Made by a program: the position numbers and the translations under genes
Notes under the pieces: model-generated
Database searches by the model: none
What the model saw: only the letters and a program-made list of their open reading frames with translations
Told to the model about the DNA's origin: nothing
DNA from: a virus
DNA: 64,000 nt
Direction: 5' to 3' (one strand)
Virus record (IMG/VR): IMGVR_UViG_3300015202_000003
Location: 62,001-126,000 of that record
Shown: positions 1 through 8,285 of the stretch, piece after piece
Numbering within the stretch: the stretch's first letter is position 1
Layout of the letters: every line of letters begins with the position of its first letter

Positions 1-517
1 ATTAAATTAAACAAGGAAAAAATTTGAAATTCTATCTCCCCCCAATTCCGCCTGTCCCCCTCTTTTCTTTTTTGGTTTGAAATAGAGATTTAAAATTTAA
101 AGATTGGAAATAGAGATTTAAAATTTAAAGATTGGAAATAGAGATTTAAAATTTAAAGATTGGAAATAGAGATTTAAAATTTAAAGATTGGAAATAGATC
201 GTTTTAAACAGCCGAAAAACCTAGTAGACGTATCCAACTTCATTTTCGGGCTAAGAACGTCAGGAATCGGCTTTAGAACGAAAAAGAGCGTTATTTTTAA
301 AGATAATCTAAGACCGTGTTTAGATTTTAGAGGTTTAGGTTTTGAAACAAGGGTTATTTTTTAAAACCCGTTAAGAAATTTAAAAAAATCAAGAATTTCT
401 ACTTTAAATTTTGAGACTTGGTTTTTCCGTTGAAAATTAATTTTCTCAAACCCCTTGTAATTTTAGTTTCTATCTGTTAGAATTTTTCTTGTTCCTTTTC
501 CCAATCAAAAAAAAATC
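1..517. other. Leading intergenic region with no gene
   Basis: Apart from the tandem repeat listed separately, I see no convincing coding sequence in the first 517 bases. The stretch from about 200 to 500 is AT-rich and all frames are closed at short intervals. It may be the tail of an upstream transcription unit and the leader of the gene at 518. Confidence 0.5.
79..198. repeat. 28-bp direct tandem repeat, four copies plus a partial
   Basis: The unit begins GAAATAGAGATTTAAAATTT and is 28 bp long. Copies start at 79, 107, 135 and 163, followed by an 8-bp partial copy at 191-198. The copies are identical and abut directly with no spacers, so this is not a CRISPR array. Each unit contains the palindromic core TTTAAAATTTAAA. 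It may be an iteron-like protein-binding site or simple slippage. Confidence 0.9.
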
Positions 518-715
518 ATGTCCGCAGAAATAACCATTGAAATTCCTCAAGTAGATTCACCCAATATTCAAAAGGGTTTAGATTCTCTTACTCCTGAACA
601 AATTACACATTCGTTAGAAGTTGTTCCTCAGACTGGGCAAATTGGAAATTCTTCTCCGTCTTACGAAGAACCTGTAACTTTGATTAAAACCGTTGCAACA
701 GAGATTTCGGAGTAG
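518..715 (+). CDS. Small acidic protein, function unknown
   Basis: A 65-residue protein rich in Ser, Thr, Pro and Glu with no recognisable fold, probably soluble and partly disordered. The ATG follows an A-tract leader (AAAAAAAAATC) with no Shine-Dalgarno, the usual start context in this window. It is the first gene of a run of small genes ending at the terminator near 1314. I do not recognise a family. Confidence 0.6.
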   Translation: MSAEITIEIPQVDSPNIQKGLDSLTPEQITHSLEVVPQTGQIGNSSPSYEEPVTLIKTVATEISE

Positions 716-768
716 GTTTTTAAATTGCGATGGTTAGAGAAAAATTAGTTGGATCATTTAATTAAATT

Positions 769-915
769 ATGTTAGAAACAATTGCAATCGTTCTTTTTAT
801 TCTTTGGATTTTAGGTTTAATCACTCATGTTGGTGGCGCTTTAATTCATATTCTTTTGGTTTTGGTTCTCCTTTCTTTTGTTGTTAAAATAGTTCGGGGC
901 CGTTCAATTCTTTAA
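769..915 (+). CDS. Small two-helix membrane protein, lmo0937/DUF5670 type
   Basis: A 48-residue ORF read directly from the sequence. It begins MLETIAIVLFILWILGLI, then a Gly-Gly-Ala-x-x-His turn, a second hydrophobic helix and a basic tail ending RGRSIL. Two short hydrophobic helices around a GG..IH turn and a terminal Arg-Gly-Arg match the lmo0937 (DUF5670) family of small bacterial membrane proteins, which are often stress-induced and of unknown role. The leader TTAAATT before the ATG fits the local start context. In a phage it may act at the inner membrane, but that is a guess. Confidence 0.75.
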   Translation: MLETIAIVLFILWILGLITHVGGALIHILLVLVLLSFVVKIVRGRSIL

Positions 916-981
916 ATTAACAGAAGAATTTTCGTTCTTTTTAAGAGCCGTAAAAGACAGTTCAAATTTCGCTTTCCTATC

Positions 982-1296
982 GTGTCTAATTCCATTCAAA
1001 ATTTAAATGTAGAAGAAAGTTTTCAAGAGGTTGTTAATGACACGGAAAATCTTTCTCTTGAAGAATTATTAAAATTTCATTCTAAATCTGAAGAGGTAGG
1101 AAGAAGATTTAATAATTTTAAGGCGTGGTGGGGAGAGGATAGAAAGAAGAAAAAAGAAGAGGACGCTAAGTATAAAGAAATAGATTTGAGCGGTAGTAGA
1201 TACGACACTTACGGATATAGGGAAAGAGAGGAGCGCCAAATGGAAAGGGATTTTAATGGTGAGATAGAACCTCTTTTTCCAGAAGACGGTAGTTAG
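982..1296 (+). CDS. Highly charged helical protein, function unknown
   Basis: 104 residues starting at a GTG codon. The middle (about residues 45-85) is dense in Lys, Glu, Asp and Arg and probably helical, with a Tyr-rich patch (RYDTYGYRERE). There is no membrane segment or known motif. It ends just before a bidirectional terminator shared with the convergent endonuclease gene. The GTG start lies downstream of an unpunctuated leader, so the start is tentative. Confidence 0.6.
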   Translation: MSNSIQNLNVEESFQEVVNDTENLSLEELLKFHSKSEEVGRRFNNFKAWWGEDRKKKKEEDAKYKEIDLSGSRYDTYGYREREERQMERDFNGEIEPLFPEDGS

Positions 1297-1313
1297 GTTA
1301 AAAATAAATAAAC

Positions 1314-1351
1314 AAAAAACCTTTTGATTTAAGAACATCAAAAGGTTTTTT
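1314..1351. terminator. Bidirectional intrinsic terminator
   Basis: A 15-bp stem (AAAAAACCTTTTGAT at 1314-1328 pairing with 1337-1351) closes an 8-nt loop, with A-tract and T-tract on the two sides. It sits between the + strand gene ending at 1296 and the - strand gene ending at 1357, so it can serve both. Confidence 0.85.
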
Positions 1352-1356
1352 GTATT

Positions 1357-1842
1357 TTAAGAATTTAAAAAATTAATTAGATACAGATTAGCTTTGATTA
1401 GGTTTTCTGGATTATCTTTAAATAGACCTAAAGCCAAGTTACATTTTGAACAAAGAACGCCTCGAAATTTTAGAGTTGAATGACAATGATCAATGGACAG
1501 CTTACGATTATTGATTTCTCGTTCTCCACAAATATCACATTGACCGTTATGTTCTAAAATAATTTTTTCAATTTCTTCTAAATTCAAACCATACCTTTTC
1601 CAATTTATTTTTCTTTTACGTTCATTTTCGCACTCTTTACATTTTGAACGTCTTTTGATTTTTCTATCTTCTTTTTTGTTTTCTTCATTATCTCTCAAAC
1701 TAAAATTTTCAATTGATTGTTTTAATTTACACCCATAACAAACTTTTTCTTCTGGTTCTTTTTTTCTACAGCTAAGACAATTTTTAGATCTGTATTCTTT
1801 CGGGCCAGAACACAGAGGACAAATTTTATTTGAAATTTCCAT
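1357..1842 (-). CDS. Recombination endonuclease VII-like nuclease
   Basis: 161 residues, one of only two - strand genes in the window. The N-terminal part has Cys-x2-Cys pairs (CPLC, CLSC, CYGC and CKEC) suggesting zinc binding. The C-terminal part has the His-Me-finger core CDICG...SIDHCHST...GVLCSKCNLALG typical of the endonuclease VII family (T4 gp49 type). Family members resolve branched DNA, and many free-standing phage copies act as mobile or homing nucleases. Isolation on the opposite strand between two terminators suggests it is a mobile insert. Resolvase and homing roles cannot be told apart from sequence. Confidence 0.85.
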   Translation of the reverse strand: MEISNKICPLCSGPKEYRSKNCLSCRKKEPEEKVCYGCKLKQSIENFSLRDNEENKKEDRKIKRRSKCKECENERKRKINWKRYGLNLEEIEKIILEHNGQCDICGEREINNRKLSIDHCHSTLKFRGVLCSKCNLALGLFKDNPENLIKANLYLINFLNS

Positions 1843-2048
1843 TAAAAATTAAAAGAGTAAAAAAATAAAAACATAACAAATTAACGCAACTATTTTTATT
1901 TTAAAAACTCAGTTTAAGTTTATTTCTATAATAAGTCAAACCGAGTCAAATTTTTTTTCTCATGCTTCTGTATAGGTGTTAGATTGAAAGAGGGCGACGA
2001 AAAAAGGAGAGAAATTAAATTAGATAGATTAAGGAATTGAATTTAAAA

Positions 2049-2213
2049 ATGAAAAACAAAGAATCAAAGGGAATTTCTCTTTTAATGGCAGTAGGAGCTT
2101 CTTTAGCTGTTCAACTTTCTTGGGAAGCTGTTCATTCGGTTCCTTGGGCTATTTTGCACGGTCTATTGAATTGGGTTTACGTTCTTTACCGTTGGCTTGT
2201 TGTTGGAGTTTGA
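2049..2213 (+). CDS. Small membrane-associated protein
   Basis: A 54-residue ORF read from sequence, starting MKNKESKGISLLMAVGAS. It has a short charged N-terminus, then two amphipathic to hydrophobic stretches with several Trp and a C-terminal WVYVLYRWLVVGV segment. The leader TTTAAAA precedes the ATG and a terminator follows closely. It could be a small membrane or holin-like peptide. No family is recognised. Confidence 0.55.
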   Translation: MKNKESKGISLLMAVGASLAVQLSWEAVHSVPWAILHGLLNWVYVLYRWLVVGV

Positions 2214-2246
2214 GGGAGTAAAAAACCTAATAAGAATAACTTAAAT

Positions 2247-2281
2247 TAAAAAAGAGAGGAATCTTCGTTCTTCTCTTTTTG
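2247..2281 (+). terminator. Intrinsic terminator with the recurring UCUUCG loop
   Basis: The AAAAAAGAGAGGAA arm pairs with TTCTTCTCTTTTT around TCTTCG. The same loop core (GAATCTTCGTTC) recurs in many terminators of this window. It closes the unit holding the gene at 2049. Confidence 0.85.
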
Positions 2282-2496
2282 TCTTTTAAACGGTAGAAGT
2301 TTTAATTGGGAAAAACTCAATCTCAATTAGACATTAGTCGAAATTGTTGTTGTTTTTAATAAAACGGCAAAATTCACATTTACGTTAAACCTTGGTTTAA
2401 CAGGGGAAAGAGAGGAAACGGTAGAATTTTTAGACTGATAATTAAAAGATTTACAAAAGAAGATTGTATTCAAGAAAAGATGGTAGGAAAAATAAA

Positions 2497-3540
2497 ATGT
2501 TAGAGATTCCAATTTTACCTGTAGACCAATTAATGAATCCCACTTTGTTTTGGGATGTTTTTCAAAAAGAAATAGAGAAGGATTACTTAACTTCTTTAAA
2601 CAGCTTGCCTCTGTTTCAGTCTTTAATTTCCAAGGGAAAATATTCGGCTCAGATTCAAAAATCAACTCGTTATCTTTTTCATATCAATTCAAACAAAGTT
2701 TCTCTTTACCCTGCTACAGAAACAGGTTCTGGTTTTCCTAAACACTTTGGAATAGAAAAAGATGCAAGTTGGGGTATTTCTGTTTGTTTTGAATCTTTAA
2801 AACAAAATGAAAATTTACATGGCTTTTACGAGTGCGAGTTAATTAAAGAGAAAAATAAAAGTGGCAATGGGTTTTTCAACAGAAACATTTTTAAATTTGA
2901 AATCAAAGATGTTTTAGAATATAAAAATGAAACGACTCAATATTGGCCTTGGCGGGATAGATTAGATTTAATTTTAAGTCTTAAAAATCAAGACAAGTTA
3001 TTTTCAGTTCCTGAAGAGAGTGTAGATTTTTTAAATTTCAATTCTCCTATTGAATCTCTCAAAGAATTTTCCATTGAAAATTTAAAAAGCAATAGGAATG
3101 TTATTTTAAAAGAGAACTCTGGAATATACGAAACTTTAAAAACCAGAGGGGCTAAATTTAGGTGTTTAGCTCTCCGTTCTTTTTTTGAAGTAGACGTTGT
3201 TTTCAATTCAAAATTTTATAATCGATTAGTTTCAAATCAAATAGAAACTCCTTCTTATCTTCAAGAAGGGGAAATTTTAGATGTGATTTACGATAAAAAG
3301 ACAGCTAAAAATACGGGTCTTTGCAACGGTTTAAAAATTAAAATGAAAGATACTCAAAAAGAGAAGGAAATTTGTTCTCTTCCAAAAACTTTCAGAAGGG
3401 AGGTTCTTTCAAAAACTGATTCTAAATCTCATTTTTATTTGAACCCCTTGTTTAAAAACAGAAAAGTTTGGATAGAAGAAGTTTTACAAACCCGAAATTT
3501 AAGGGAGAGATTAGTTGGGATAGAAAATTATTTAATTTAG
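2497..3540 (+). CDS. Protein of unknown function
   Basis: 347 residues from the ATG at 2497, which has the typical leader AAAATAAA. A longer TTG-initiated reading from 2464 is possible but less likely. It is predicted soluble with mixed alpha/beta composition. The last ~90 residues (EGEILDVIYDKK onward) look like a compact beta-rich domain followed by a short basic region. I recognise no catalytic motif. It forms a pair with the next gene downstream. Confidence 0.65.
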   Translation: MLEIPILPVDQLMNPTLFWDVFQKEIEKDYLTSLNSLPLFQSLISKGKYSAQIQKSTRYLFHINSNKVSLYPATETGSGFPKHFGIEKDASWGISVCFESLKQNENLHGFYECELIKEKNKSGNGFFNRNIFKFEIKDVLEYKNETTQYWPWRDRLDLILSLKNQDKLFSVPEESVDFLNFNSPIESLKEFSIENLKSNRNVILKENSGIYETLKTRGAKFRCLALRSFFEVDVVFNSKFYNRLVSNQIETPSYLQEGEILDVIYDKKTAKNTGLCNGLKIKMKDTQKEKEICSLPKTFRREVLSKTDSKSHFYLNPLFKNRKVWIEEVLQTRNLRERLVGIENYLI

Positions 3541-3600
3541 TTTATTTCTTAAATTATAAATAGAAGAGTTTCTATCTTTTTTTATTCGTTTTTAAATCTA

Positions 3601-4242
3601 ATGCACAAATTTCATTTTTCAGAAAATTTAAAGCCTATGGGTTCAGGGTATGGTTTAACCCAAGGAAAAGAGAATTTCGTAGAAGTCGTTTCTAAATTGG
3701 GTTCAAAGAATTGGAACACGATTACAAGAAAAAATCAACAAAGAATCGTCAAAAAAACTTTGAAGGTTCCAATTGAAGCGGAGGTTTTCGGAGATGATAA
3801 ATCTTTGTTTTCTTTTTCTTCTCTTTCTACTTACGATTACATATTAGATTCCAAGTCCGAATATAAACACCCGTTTGATTTCGATTCAAATTTTAAAATT
3901 TTTTTGACTTCTTCCAAAGAGCCGCGAGTAGAAAAAACTCTAATAGAAAAACAGGGTTTTTGGTTTGGGGTTCAAACAAAGTTTAAAGATTCTAAGATTA
4001 ATTTTTTATTGGGAGAAACCGTTTCTAAATTTGTTTTAGGAGAAGAGTTTGAAATGAAAGTGAATTGGGGGGACATCTATTTTGTCAAAGATAAGTTGTT
4101 TGTTTCTTTACCGTCCAAATTTAATTTAGAGAACTCTCCCTCTCTTCAAGCAGAAATTTTAGATTACGGTTTATTTTTTCAAAGCATAGTAAAAAATTTA
4201 GGTTTGGTTTCTCATCAATGGAATCCTTTTGTTTTAAAATGA
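3601..4242 (+). CDS. Protein of unknown function
   Basis: 213 residues, soluble, rich in Phe, Lys and Ser with alternating beta-type patterns. It starts after a T-rich leader (TTTTTAAATCTA) and ends with TGA, a rare stop here. A terminator and a strong promoter-like sequence follow, so it ends its transcription unit. No family is recognised. Confidence 0.65.
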   Translation: MHKFHFSENLKPMGSGYGLTQGKENFVEVVSKLGSKNWNTITRKNQQRIVKKTLKVPIEAEVFGDDKSLFSFSSLSTYDYILDSKSEYKHPFDFDSNFKIFLTSSKEPRVEKTLIEKQGFWFGVQTKFKDSKINFLLGETVSKFVLGEEFEMKVNWGDIYFVKDKLFVSLPSKFNLENSPSLQAEILDYGLFFQSIVKNLGLVSHQWNPFVLK

Positions 4243-4276
4243 GTCGGAAGAAGAAATAACAAAAAAAGACTGTAGT

Positions 4277-4311
4277 AAAAAACACATCGAATTAATTTTC
4301 TTTGTGTTTTT
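4277..4311 (+). terminator. Intrinsic terminator
   Basis: AAAAACACA pairs with TGTGTTTTT across a 17-nt AT-rich loop and is followed by a T-tract. It separates the gene ending at 4242 from the fibronectin-type gene downstream. Confidence 0.6.
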
Positions 4312-4320
4312 TTTAATTTC

Positions 4321-4329
4321 TGTTATAAT
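4321..4329 (+). promoter_or_regulatory. Extended -10 promoter (TGTTATAAT)
   Basis: TGTTATAAT is a near-perfect extended -10 element (TGn plus TATAAT). It lies about 45 bases before the start of the first fibronectin-type gene and directly after a terminator. No clear -35 is visible. Confidence 0.6.
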
Positions 4330-4373
4330 GATTTTAGCGACTTCTTTTGTGTTTTTAAAACGTTTAAATAAAT

Positions 4374-5585
4374 ATGAGTTTTTATTCAGATAACCAATAC
4401 AATCCACAACCCGTTTATTACGAAGATTTAAACAAAAAAGAAAAGGAGAAGAAGTTCTCTTGGAAAAGAGTTTTAGGTTTTTTCTTTAAATTAAATCTCA
4501 CTCTGTTCTCATTTTTTATTTTGTGGTTTTGGTGGGGCACAGTTCCTCATCCCAAAATTTTACTTCGTAAAAAAACAAACTCTAATCAGATTTTAAATTT
4601 GAATTTAAAATCCTCTTTCATAAAGAAAAGCGGAAAGAAGAAAACCAGATTCAAATTCAAATTTATGGCTAACAACATCATCGTCTCCGGCGCCGGAACT
4701 GCCTCCGCCAACGGCACATATACGCCCAATACTGCTAACTTGGCATCTCCTGCCAGAAATATTCCGCTCTTTGCAATGGCGGGCGGTGCCAACTTCTACC
4801 TATACGATTACTCGGCAGGCACAAGTGGAGCTGGAGCTTGTGCGTGGGCAGTGGGGCCAGATTCTACAAACGCAAACAGATGGTATGGGACTTCCACTTA
4901 TTACTCGTCTTTTGCGGCTGCGCTTACAGCAGGGCCACAGGCGTCTACTTACACAGTCGTCGCTGGCACCGCTCCCGTTCCTACCGTCATATCGCAAGCC
5001 GCAGGACCAACTGGAAATGAATCTGGGCCTTCAAATGTTTCTAATGCAACTCCTCAAGTTCCGCTTCCCGGTGCCCCAACTTCGCTTACGGCAGCTTTTG
5101 CTTTAGCAATGGTTACTGGAAACCCAATTGCTCCAACTGCTAACTTAGCATGGGTAGCTCCTTCTGGGGGTCAAGCCGCAACTTCATACAATGTTCATAG
5201 AGGGACAACTGTAGGAGGCGAAAATACAACGCCTTTAGCAACTGGAATTACGGGTTTAACTTATACAGATACAACTCCCTTAAACGCAACAACATATTTT
5301 TATGTAGTGGACGCGGTAGACGCTGCGGGAGAGGGTATTGCTTCTAACGAAGTGGGTATTAAAACGGCAACTCTACCTCCAACAACCTTAGCTGTTACTG
5401 GTTCAAACGGCTCTGCTTCTCTTTTGTGGACGGGAGCAACTGGAGCTATTAACTATAATGTAAAACGTTCTTTAAGCGCGGGCGGAACATTTACAACAAT
5501 AGCTACGGTTGCTACAACAACCTATACTGATACATCTGTAACAAACGGCACAACCTATTACTACGAAGTCACGGCTTTGGATTAA
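4374..5585 (+). CDS. Membrane-anchored protein with two fibronectin type III domains (copy 1)
   Basis: 403 residues. Residues 1-35 are polar and basic, 36-56 form one transmembrane helix, and 57-97 are a very basic linker. At residue 98 (ATG at 4665) a different module begins: MANNIIVSGAGTASANGTYT, a Gly/Ala/Thr/Asn-rich beta module of about 110 residues. Two fibronectin type III domains follow (about 230-320 and 321-403), with TSYNVHRGT and YNVKRS strands and TYFYVV/TYYYEV strands. Such modules are common in phage surface or tail proteins and in adhesins. The DNA from about 4665 is visibly GC-richer than its flanks. An internal start at 4665 could give a form without the membrane anchor. The paralogue follows at 5668. 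Confidence 0.75.
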   Translation: MSFYSDNQYNPQPVYYEDLNKKEKEKKFSWKRVLGFFFKLNLTLFSFFILWFWWGTVPHPKILLRKKTNSNQILNLNLKSSFIKKSGKKKTRFKFKFMANNIIVSGAGTASANGTYTPNTANLASPARNIPLFAMAGGANFYLYDYSAGTSGAGACAWAVGPDSTNANRWYGTSTYYSSFAAALTAGPQASTYTVVAGTAPVPTVISQAAGPTGNESGPSNVSNATPQVPLPGAPTSLTAAFALAMVTGNPIAPTANLAWVAPSGGQAATSYNVHRGTTVGGENTTPLATGITGLTYTDTTPLNATTYFYVVDAVDAAGEGIASNEVGIKTATLPPTTLAVTGSNGSASLLWTGATGAINYNVKRSLSAGGTFTTIATVATTTYTDTSVTNGTTYYYEVTALD

Positions 5586-5599
5586 GGTTTATTAGTTTG

Positions 5600-5668
5600 A
5601 TGAGAGAAATTAAAAAGAGAGGTTTTCAAAAAAACCTCTCTTTTTTTACAGTTTTTTTATTAGTTTAA
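5600..5668 (+). CDS. Possible 22-residue leader peptide overlapping a terminator
   Basis: ATG at 5600 opens a 22-codon frame starting MREIKKRGFQKNLSFF. It runs through the hairpin at 5612-5645 and stops at TAATG, overlapping the next start by one base. Its first codons (ATGAGAGAAA plus a following AAAAAGAG) duplicate the beginning of the downstream gene. It may be a translated leader controlling the terminator, or simply a by-product of a short duplication. Confidence 0.3.
   Translation: MREIKKRGFQKNLSFFTVFLLV
5612..5645 (+). terminator. Intrinsic terminator between the two fibronectin-type genes
   Basis: AAAAAGAGAGGTTTT (5612-5626) pairs perfectly with AAAACCTCTCTTTTT (5631-5645) across a 4-nt loop, followed by a T-run. 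It lies inside a possible leader peptide, so attenuation is possible. Confidence 0.85.
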
Positions 5669-6798
5669 TGAGAGAAAGTAAAAAGAGTAGAAATTTAATT
5701 AAAGTCGGAGTAGGTTTATTTTTAGGGTTGGGGTTTTTAAAAGATATTTTTTATTTTCCTTCATCTCGTTCTTTACCTTCTTCCATATCAAAACCTTTAC
5801 CTACTTCTTCTCCGGAAAAGTTAAAAAACTATAAAGAAATAGATAAGTGGTTAAAGGAAACCAGTAAGAAGAGAGGACGTAAAAAATTTAAGGAAAGAAG
5901 AAAACCAGATTCAAATTTAAAATTTATGGCTAACAACATCATCGTAAGCGGCGCAGGAACTGCCTCCGCCAACGGAACATACACGCCCAATACTGCTAAC
6001 TTGGCGTCTCCTACTCCCTTCACCCCGATGTATGCAATGGCGAGCGGTGCGTGCTTATATGTGTTTAGTCCCAGCGCTGGATATTTTTTCTGGGCGTTTG
6101 GCACCTCCACCGCAGCCATCTCCGGCAACACCGCCGGGTTGTATACCTCAGGCTTTTCTTGGACCACTCTCGCCGCCGCTATCGCAGCAGGGCCACAAGG
6201 ATTAACATACGTAGTATCTTCTGGCACCGCTCCCGTCCCTACCGTCACCCAAGCCGCTGCCGCAACGGTTCCCAACTCTCCTACAAATTTAACAATAGTT
6301 TCAACATTTGGTTTAGTTACTGGAAATTCAAATGCTCCTATTATAAATTTAACATGGGTAGCTCCTGCTTCGGGGTCTACGGTTGTTTCATATTCAATTT
6401 TTAGAGGGACAACTACGGGAGGAGAATCAGCAACACCTTTAGCAACGGGTGTAACGGGTTTAACATATTCTGACACTACAGTAAATAATAACACGACATA
6501 TTTTTACACGGCTCAAGCGGTTAATTCGGGCGGGAACTCGGTTTCTTCTAATGAAGCCACAATTAAATCTGTCACAATTCCGCCTTCTGTTTTAGTAGCT
6601 GTAAAAGGAAATACAATTATAAATTTAACATGGACGGGTTCAACGGGAGCTTCTTCTTATAACATAAAAAGGTCAACAACATCTTCAACGGGGCCATTTA
6701 CGTTTATAACAAGTGTTCCCAACACTCAAACAATATATTCGGATACGGGTTTAACTAACGGTCAAATTTATTATTATCAAGTAACGGCTTCGGATTAG
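5668..6798 (+). CDS. Membrane-anchored protein with two fibronectin type III domains (copy 2)
   Basis: 376 residues and a paralogue of the gene at 4374. A short basic N-terminus and a hydrophobic helix (about 10-31) are followed by a Ser/Pro and Lys/Arg-rich linker to residue 86. Then comes the same MANNIIVSGAGTASANGTYT module (ATG at 5926) and two fibronectin type III domains. The region around residues 115-175 differs strongly from copy 1 (different aromatic residues and indels) while the flanks stay close, as expected if it forms a variable ligand-binding face. The start codon overlaps the preceding leader peptide (TAATG). Confidence 0.75.
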   Translation: MRESKKSRNLIKVGVGLFLGLGFLKDIFYFPSSRSLPSSISKPLPTSSPEKLKNYKEIDKWLKETSKKRGRKKFKERRKPDSNLKFMANNIIVSGAGTASANGTYTPNTANLASPTPFTPMYAMASGACLYVFSPSAGYFFWAFGTSTAAISGNTAGLYTSGFSWTTLAAAIAAGPQGLTYVVSSGTAPVPTVTQAAAATVPNSPTNLTIVSTFGLVTGNSNAPIINLTWVAPASGSTVVSYSIFRGTTTGGESATPLATGVTGLTYSDTTVNNNTTYFYTAQAVNSGGNSVSSNEATIKSVTIPPSVLVAVKGNTIINLTWTGSTGASSYNIKRSTTSSTGPFTFITSVPNTQTIYSDTGLTNGQIYYYQVTASD

Positions 6799-6835
6799 AT
6801 TTAAGAATTAAAAAATAAATCATTAGTTATCTATT

Positions 6836-7132
6836 ATGGATTTTATACCTGTTGAATCTTCTCCTTCTAATGTTGTCTCTGTTACTCCTTTTGACAACCC
6901 TGTAATTCTTCCTCCTGTCATTCTTTCTAATGATACGATTTATAATTTTACGAAGTTGAATGTAGAATTTAAAACTCCGATTGAATTTAACCTTATAAAT
7001 TTTAATTTTAATATGTCGGGTGAGATTAGGTTTAATATAACGAATCCACAAAACGGAATTAGCATAGATGCCCCTGTAATTTCTAACGTTTCTTTTTCCC
7101 CTACAATTACAACACCTGTTTCTAATTTATAG
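6836..7132 (+). CDS. Small beta-rich protein of unknown function
   Basis: 98 residues, rich in Asn, Pro, Ile, Ser and Thr with very few charges. The repeated hydrophobic/polar alternation suggests a beta-sheet structure. It follows the fibronectin-type gene after 37 bases and ends at a strong terminator, so it is probably the last gene of that unit. A structural or surface role is plausible only by position. Confidence 0.6.
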   Translation: MDFIPVESSPSNVVSVTPFDNPVILPPVILSNDTIYNFTKLNVEFKTPIEFNLINFNFNMSGEIRFNITNPQNGISIDAPVISNVSFSPTITTPVSNL

Positions 7133-7181
7133 GAAGTGGGGATAAAAAAGACGGGGGTCAAAATTAGTTTTAAAAAAGAGT

Positions 7182-7218
7182 AAAAAACCTTTTAGATTAA
7201 ATTTCTAAAAGGTTTTTT
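7182..7218 (+). terminator. Strong intrinsic terminator
   Basis: AAAAAACCTTTTAGA at 7182-7196 pairs with TCTAAAAGGTTTTTT at 7204-7218, giving a 15-bp stem with a 7-nt loop and a T-tract. It closes the fibronectin-type unit. Confidence 0.9.
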
Positions 7219-7266
7219 CGTTATAAGTTTGACTTTTAATGTCTAATATCTTAAAATTAAATTACT

Positions 7267-8178
7267 ATGAGATTAAAAGATTTTATGAGTCAGCCTTCTG
7301 AAACGGTTGAACTTTTGTCCTGTGCTTTAGTTGGAACGGAAATAAAAATAAAAAGGGATGGTGATCCTTATTTATCTCTTTATTTAAAAGATTTTTCGGG
7401 TAGTTTAGAAGTTCCTGTTTGGGATGAGCTTGATTACAAAAACTATTTAAATTTTTCTTTTCCTCTAAGTGTGGAAGTAAGCGTAAGAAGTTCGAGTGCC
7501 AAAGGTTCGACAGATCGCAAGAATTACAGATTAACACAGCCGTTAAGGGTTACAGATGTTTCTTTTGAAAATTATATAAAAACGGTAGATTATAAATTTT
7601 ATTGGAGTAAGATAAAAGAAACGATAGACACTTTATCTTCTGATTATAGGGAATTAGTTTTAGCTATTTTACGAGTAGAAGAAGTTAGGAAAGACTTTTT
7701 AACTCATCCTGCGGCTCTCAAACACCATCAAAATTATGAATCTGGTTTAGTTTTTCATACTTCTAATGTTGTTGGTTGGGTAGAAAAATTTTATGATTTC
7801 TATACAGAACAGCAAATAAATTTAAACAGAGACTTGCTTCTTTCTGCCGCAATTTTACATGATGTTTCAAAAACGGTAGAGTATGAAAGGGATGGTTTAG
7901 GTTGGACAAGCAATGTTTTTTCTATTGAACATCCATTATCTACAATTGCTTGGATTAGAAATTTAAACACAACTTTAAATGATGTTCAATTGAAAGCCTT
8001 ACAAGATTTAATTCTACAACATCACGGCACTTACGGAAATTATGAAATAAATAGTATAGAATCAAACATTTTACATTTTGCGGATAATTTGGATGCAAAG
8101 GCGCATTGTCCAAAAACACCTTCTTTCGGTTTAGATTATGGCTTAGAAAAGAAGAGAATTAGAAAGGAAGAGAATTAG
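7267..8178 (+). CDS. OB-fold plus HD-domain 3'-5' exoribonuclease, YhaM family
   Basis: 303 residues. Residues 10-95 resemble an OB-fold nucleic-acid-binding domain (YLSLYLKDFSGSLEVPVWD). Residues 150-290 form an HD domain, with ALKHHQNYESGLVFHT (H153/H154, H164), the metal-binding pair AAILHD (H198, D199) and a later QHHGTYGN histidine pair. This OB-HD order is that of YhaM/Cbf1-type exoribonucleases, which remove nucleotides from RNA or ssDNA 3' ends with Mn or Co. The C-terminus ends in a short lysine/arginine/glutamate tail. In a phage it may help turn over host mRNA. Confidence 0.85.
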   Translation: MRLKDFMSQPSETVELLSCALVGTEIKIKRDGDPYLSLYLKDFSGSLEVPVWDELDYKNYLNFSFPLSVEVSVRSSSAKGSTDRKNYRLTQPLRVTDVSFENYIKTVDYKFYWSKIKETIDTLSSDYRELVLAILRVEEVRKDFLTHPAALKHHQNYESGLVFHTSNVVGWVEKFYDFYTEQQINLNRDLLLSAAILHDVSKTVEYERDGLGWTSNVFSIEHPLSTIAWIRNLNTTLNDVQLKALQDLILQHHGTYGNYEINSIESNILHFADNLDAKAHCPKTPSFGLDYGLEKKRIRKEEN

Positions 8179-8273
8179 AAAAGAAGAGAATTATAATTTT
8201 ATTTTTAGATTTCATCTTAAAATTAATAACTCTTTATAGAAAAAAGCTGTTTATTATTTAGTTAGAAACCGTT

Positions 8274-8279
8274 TATAAT
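8274..8279 (+). promoter_or_regulatory. TATAAT -10 box placing the transcript start at or next to the ATG
   Basis: TATAAT ends seven bases before the ATG at 8286. Transcription from it would begin at about the A of the start codon, giving a leaderless mRNA. No -35 is evident. Confidence 0.45.
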
Positions 8280-8285
8280 ATAGCT

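Noticed and set aside
79-198. CRISPR-like array from the 28-bp repeats
   Set aside because: The repeats abut with no spacers and no cas gene is nearby.
2327-2665. Minus-strand and alternate-frame open frames across the window (for example 2327-2665, 5829-6494, 45263-45559)
   Set aside because: They lie opposite or within strongly supported + strand genes, have odd composition and no start context.
4665-6250. Diversity-generating retroelement target in the fibronectin-type genes
   Set aside because: The variable segments differ by indels and by all base types, not only at adenines, and no reverse transcriptase or template repeat is in the window.
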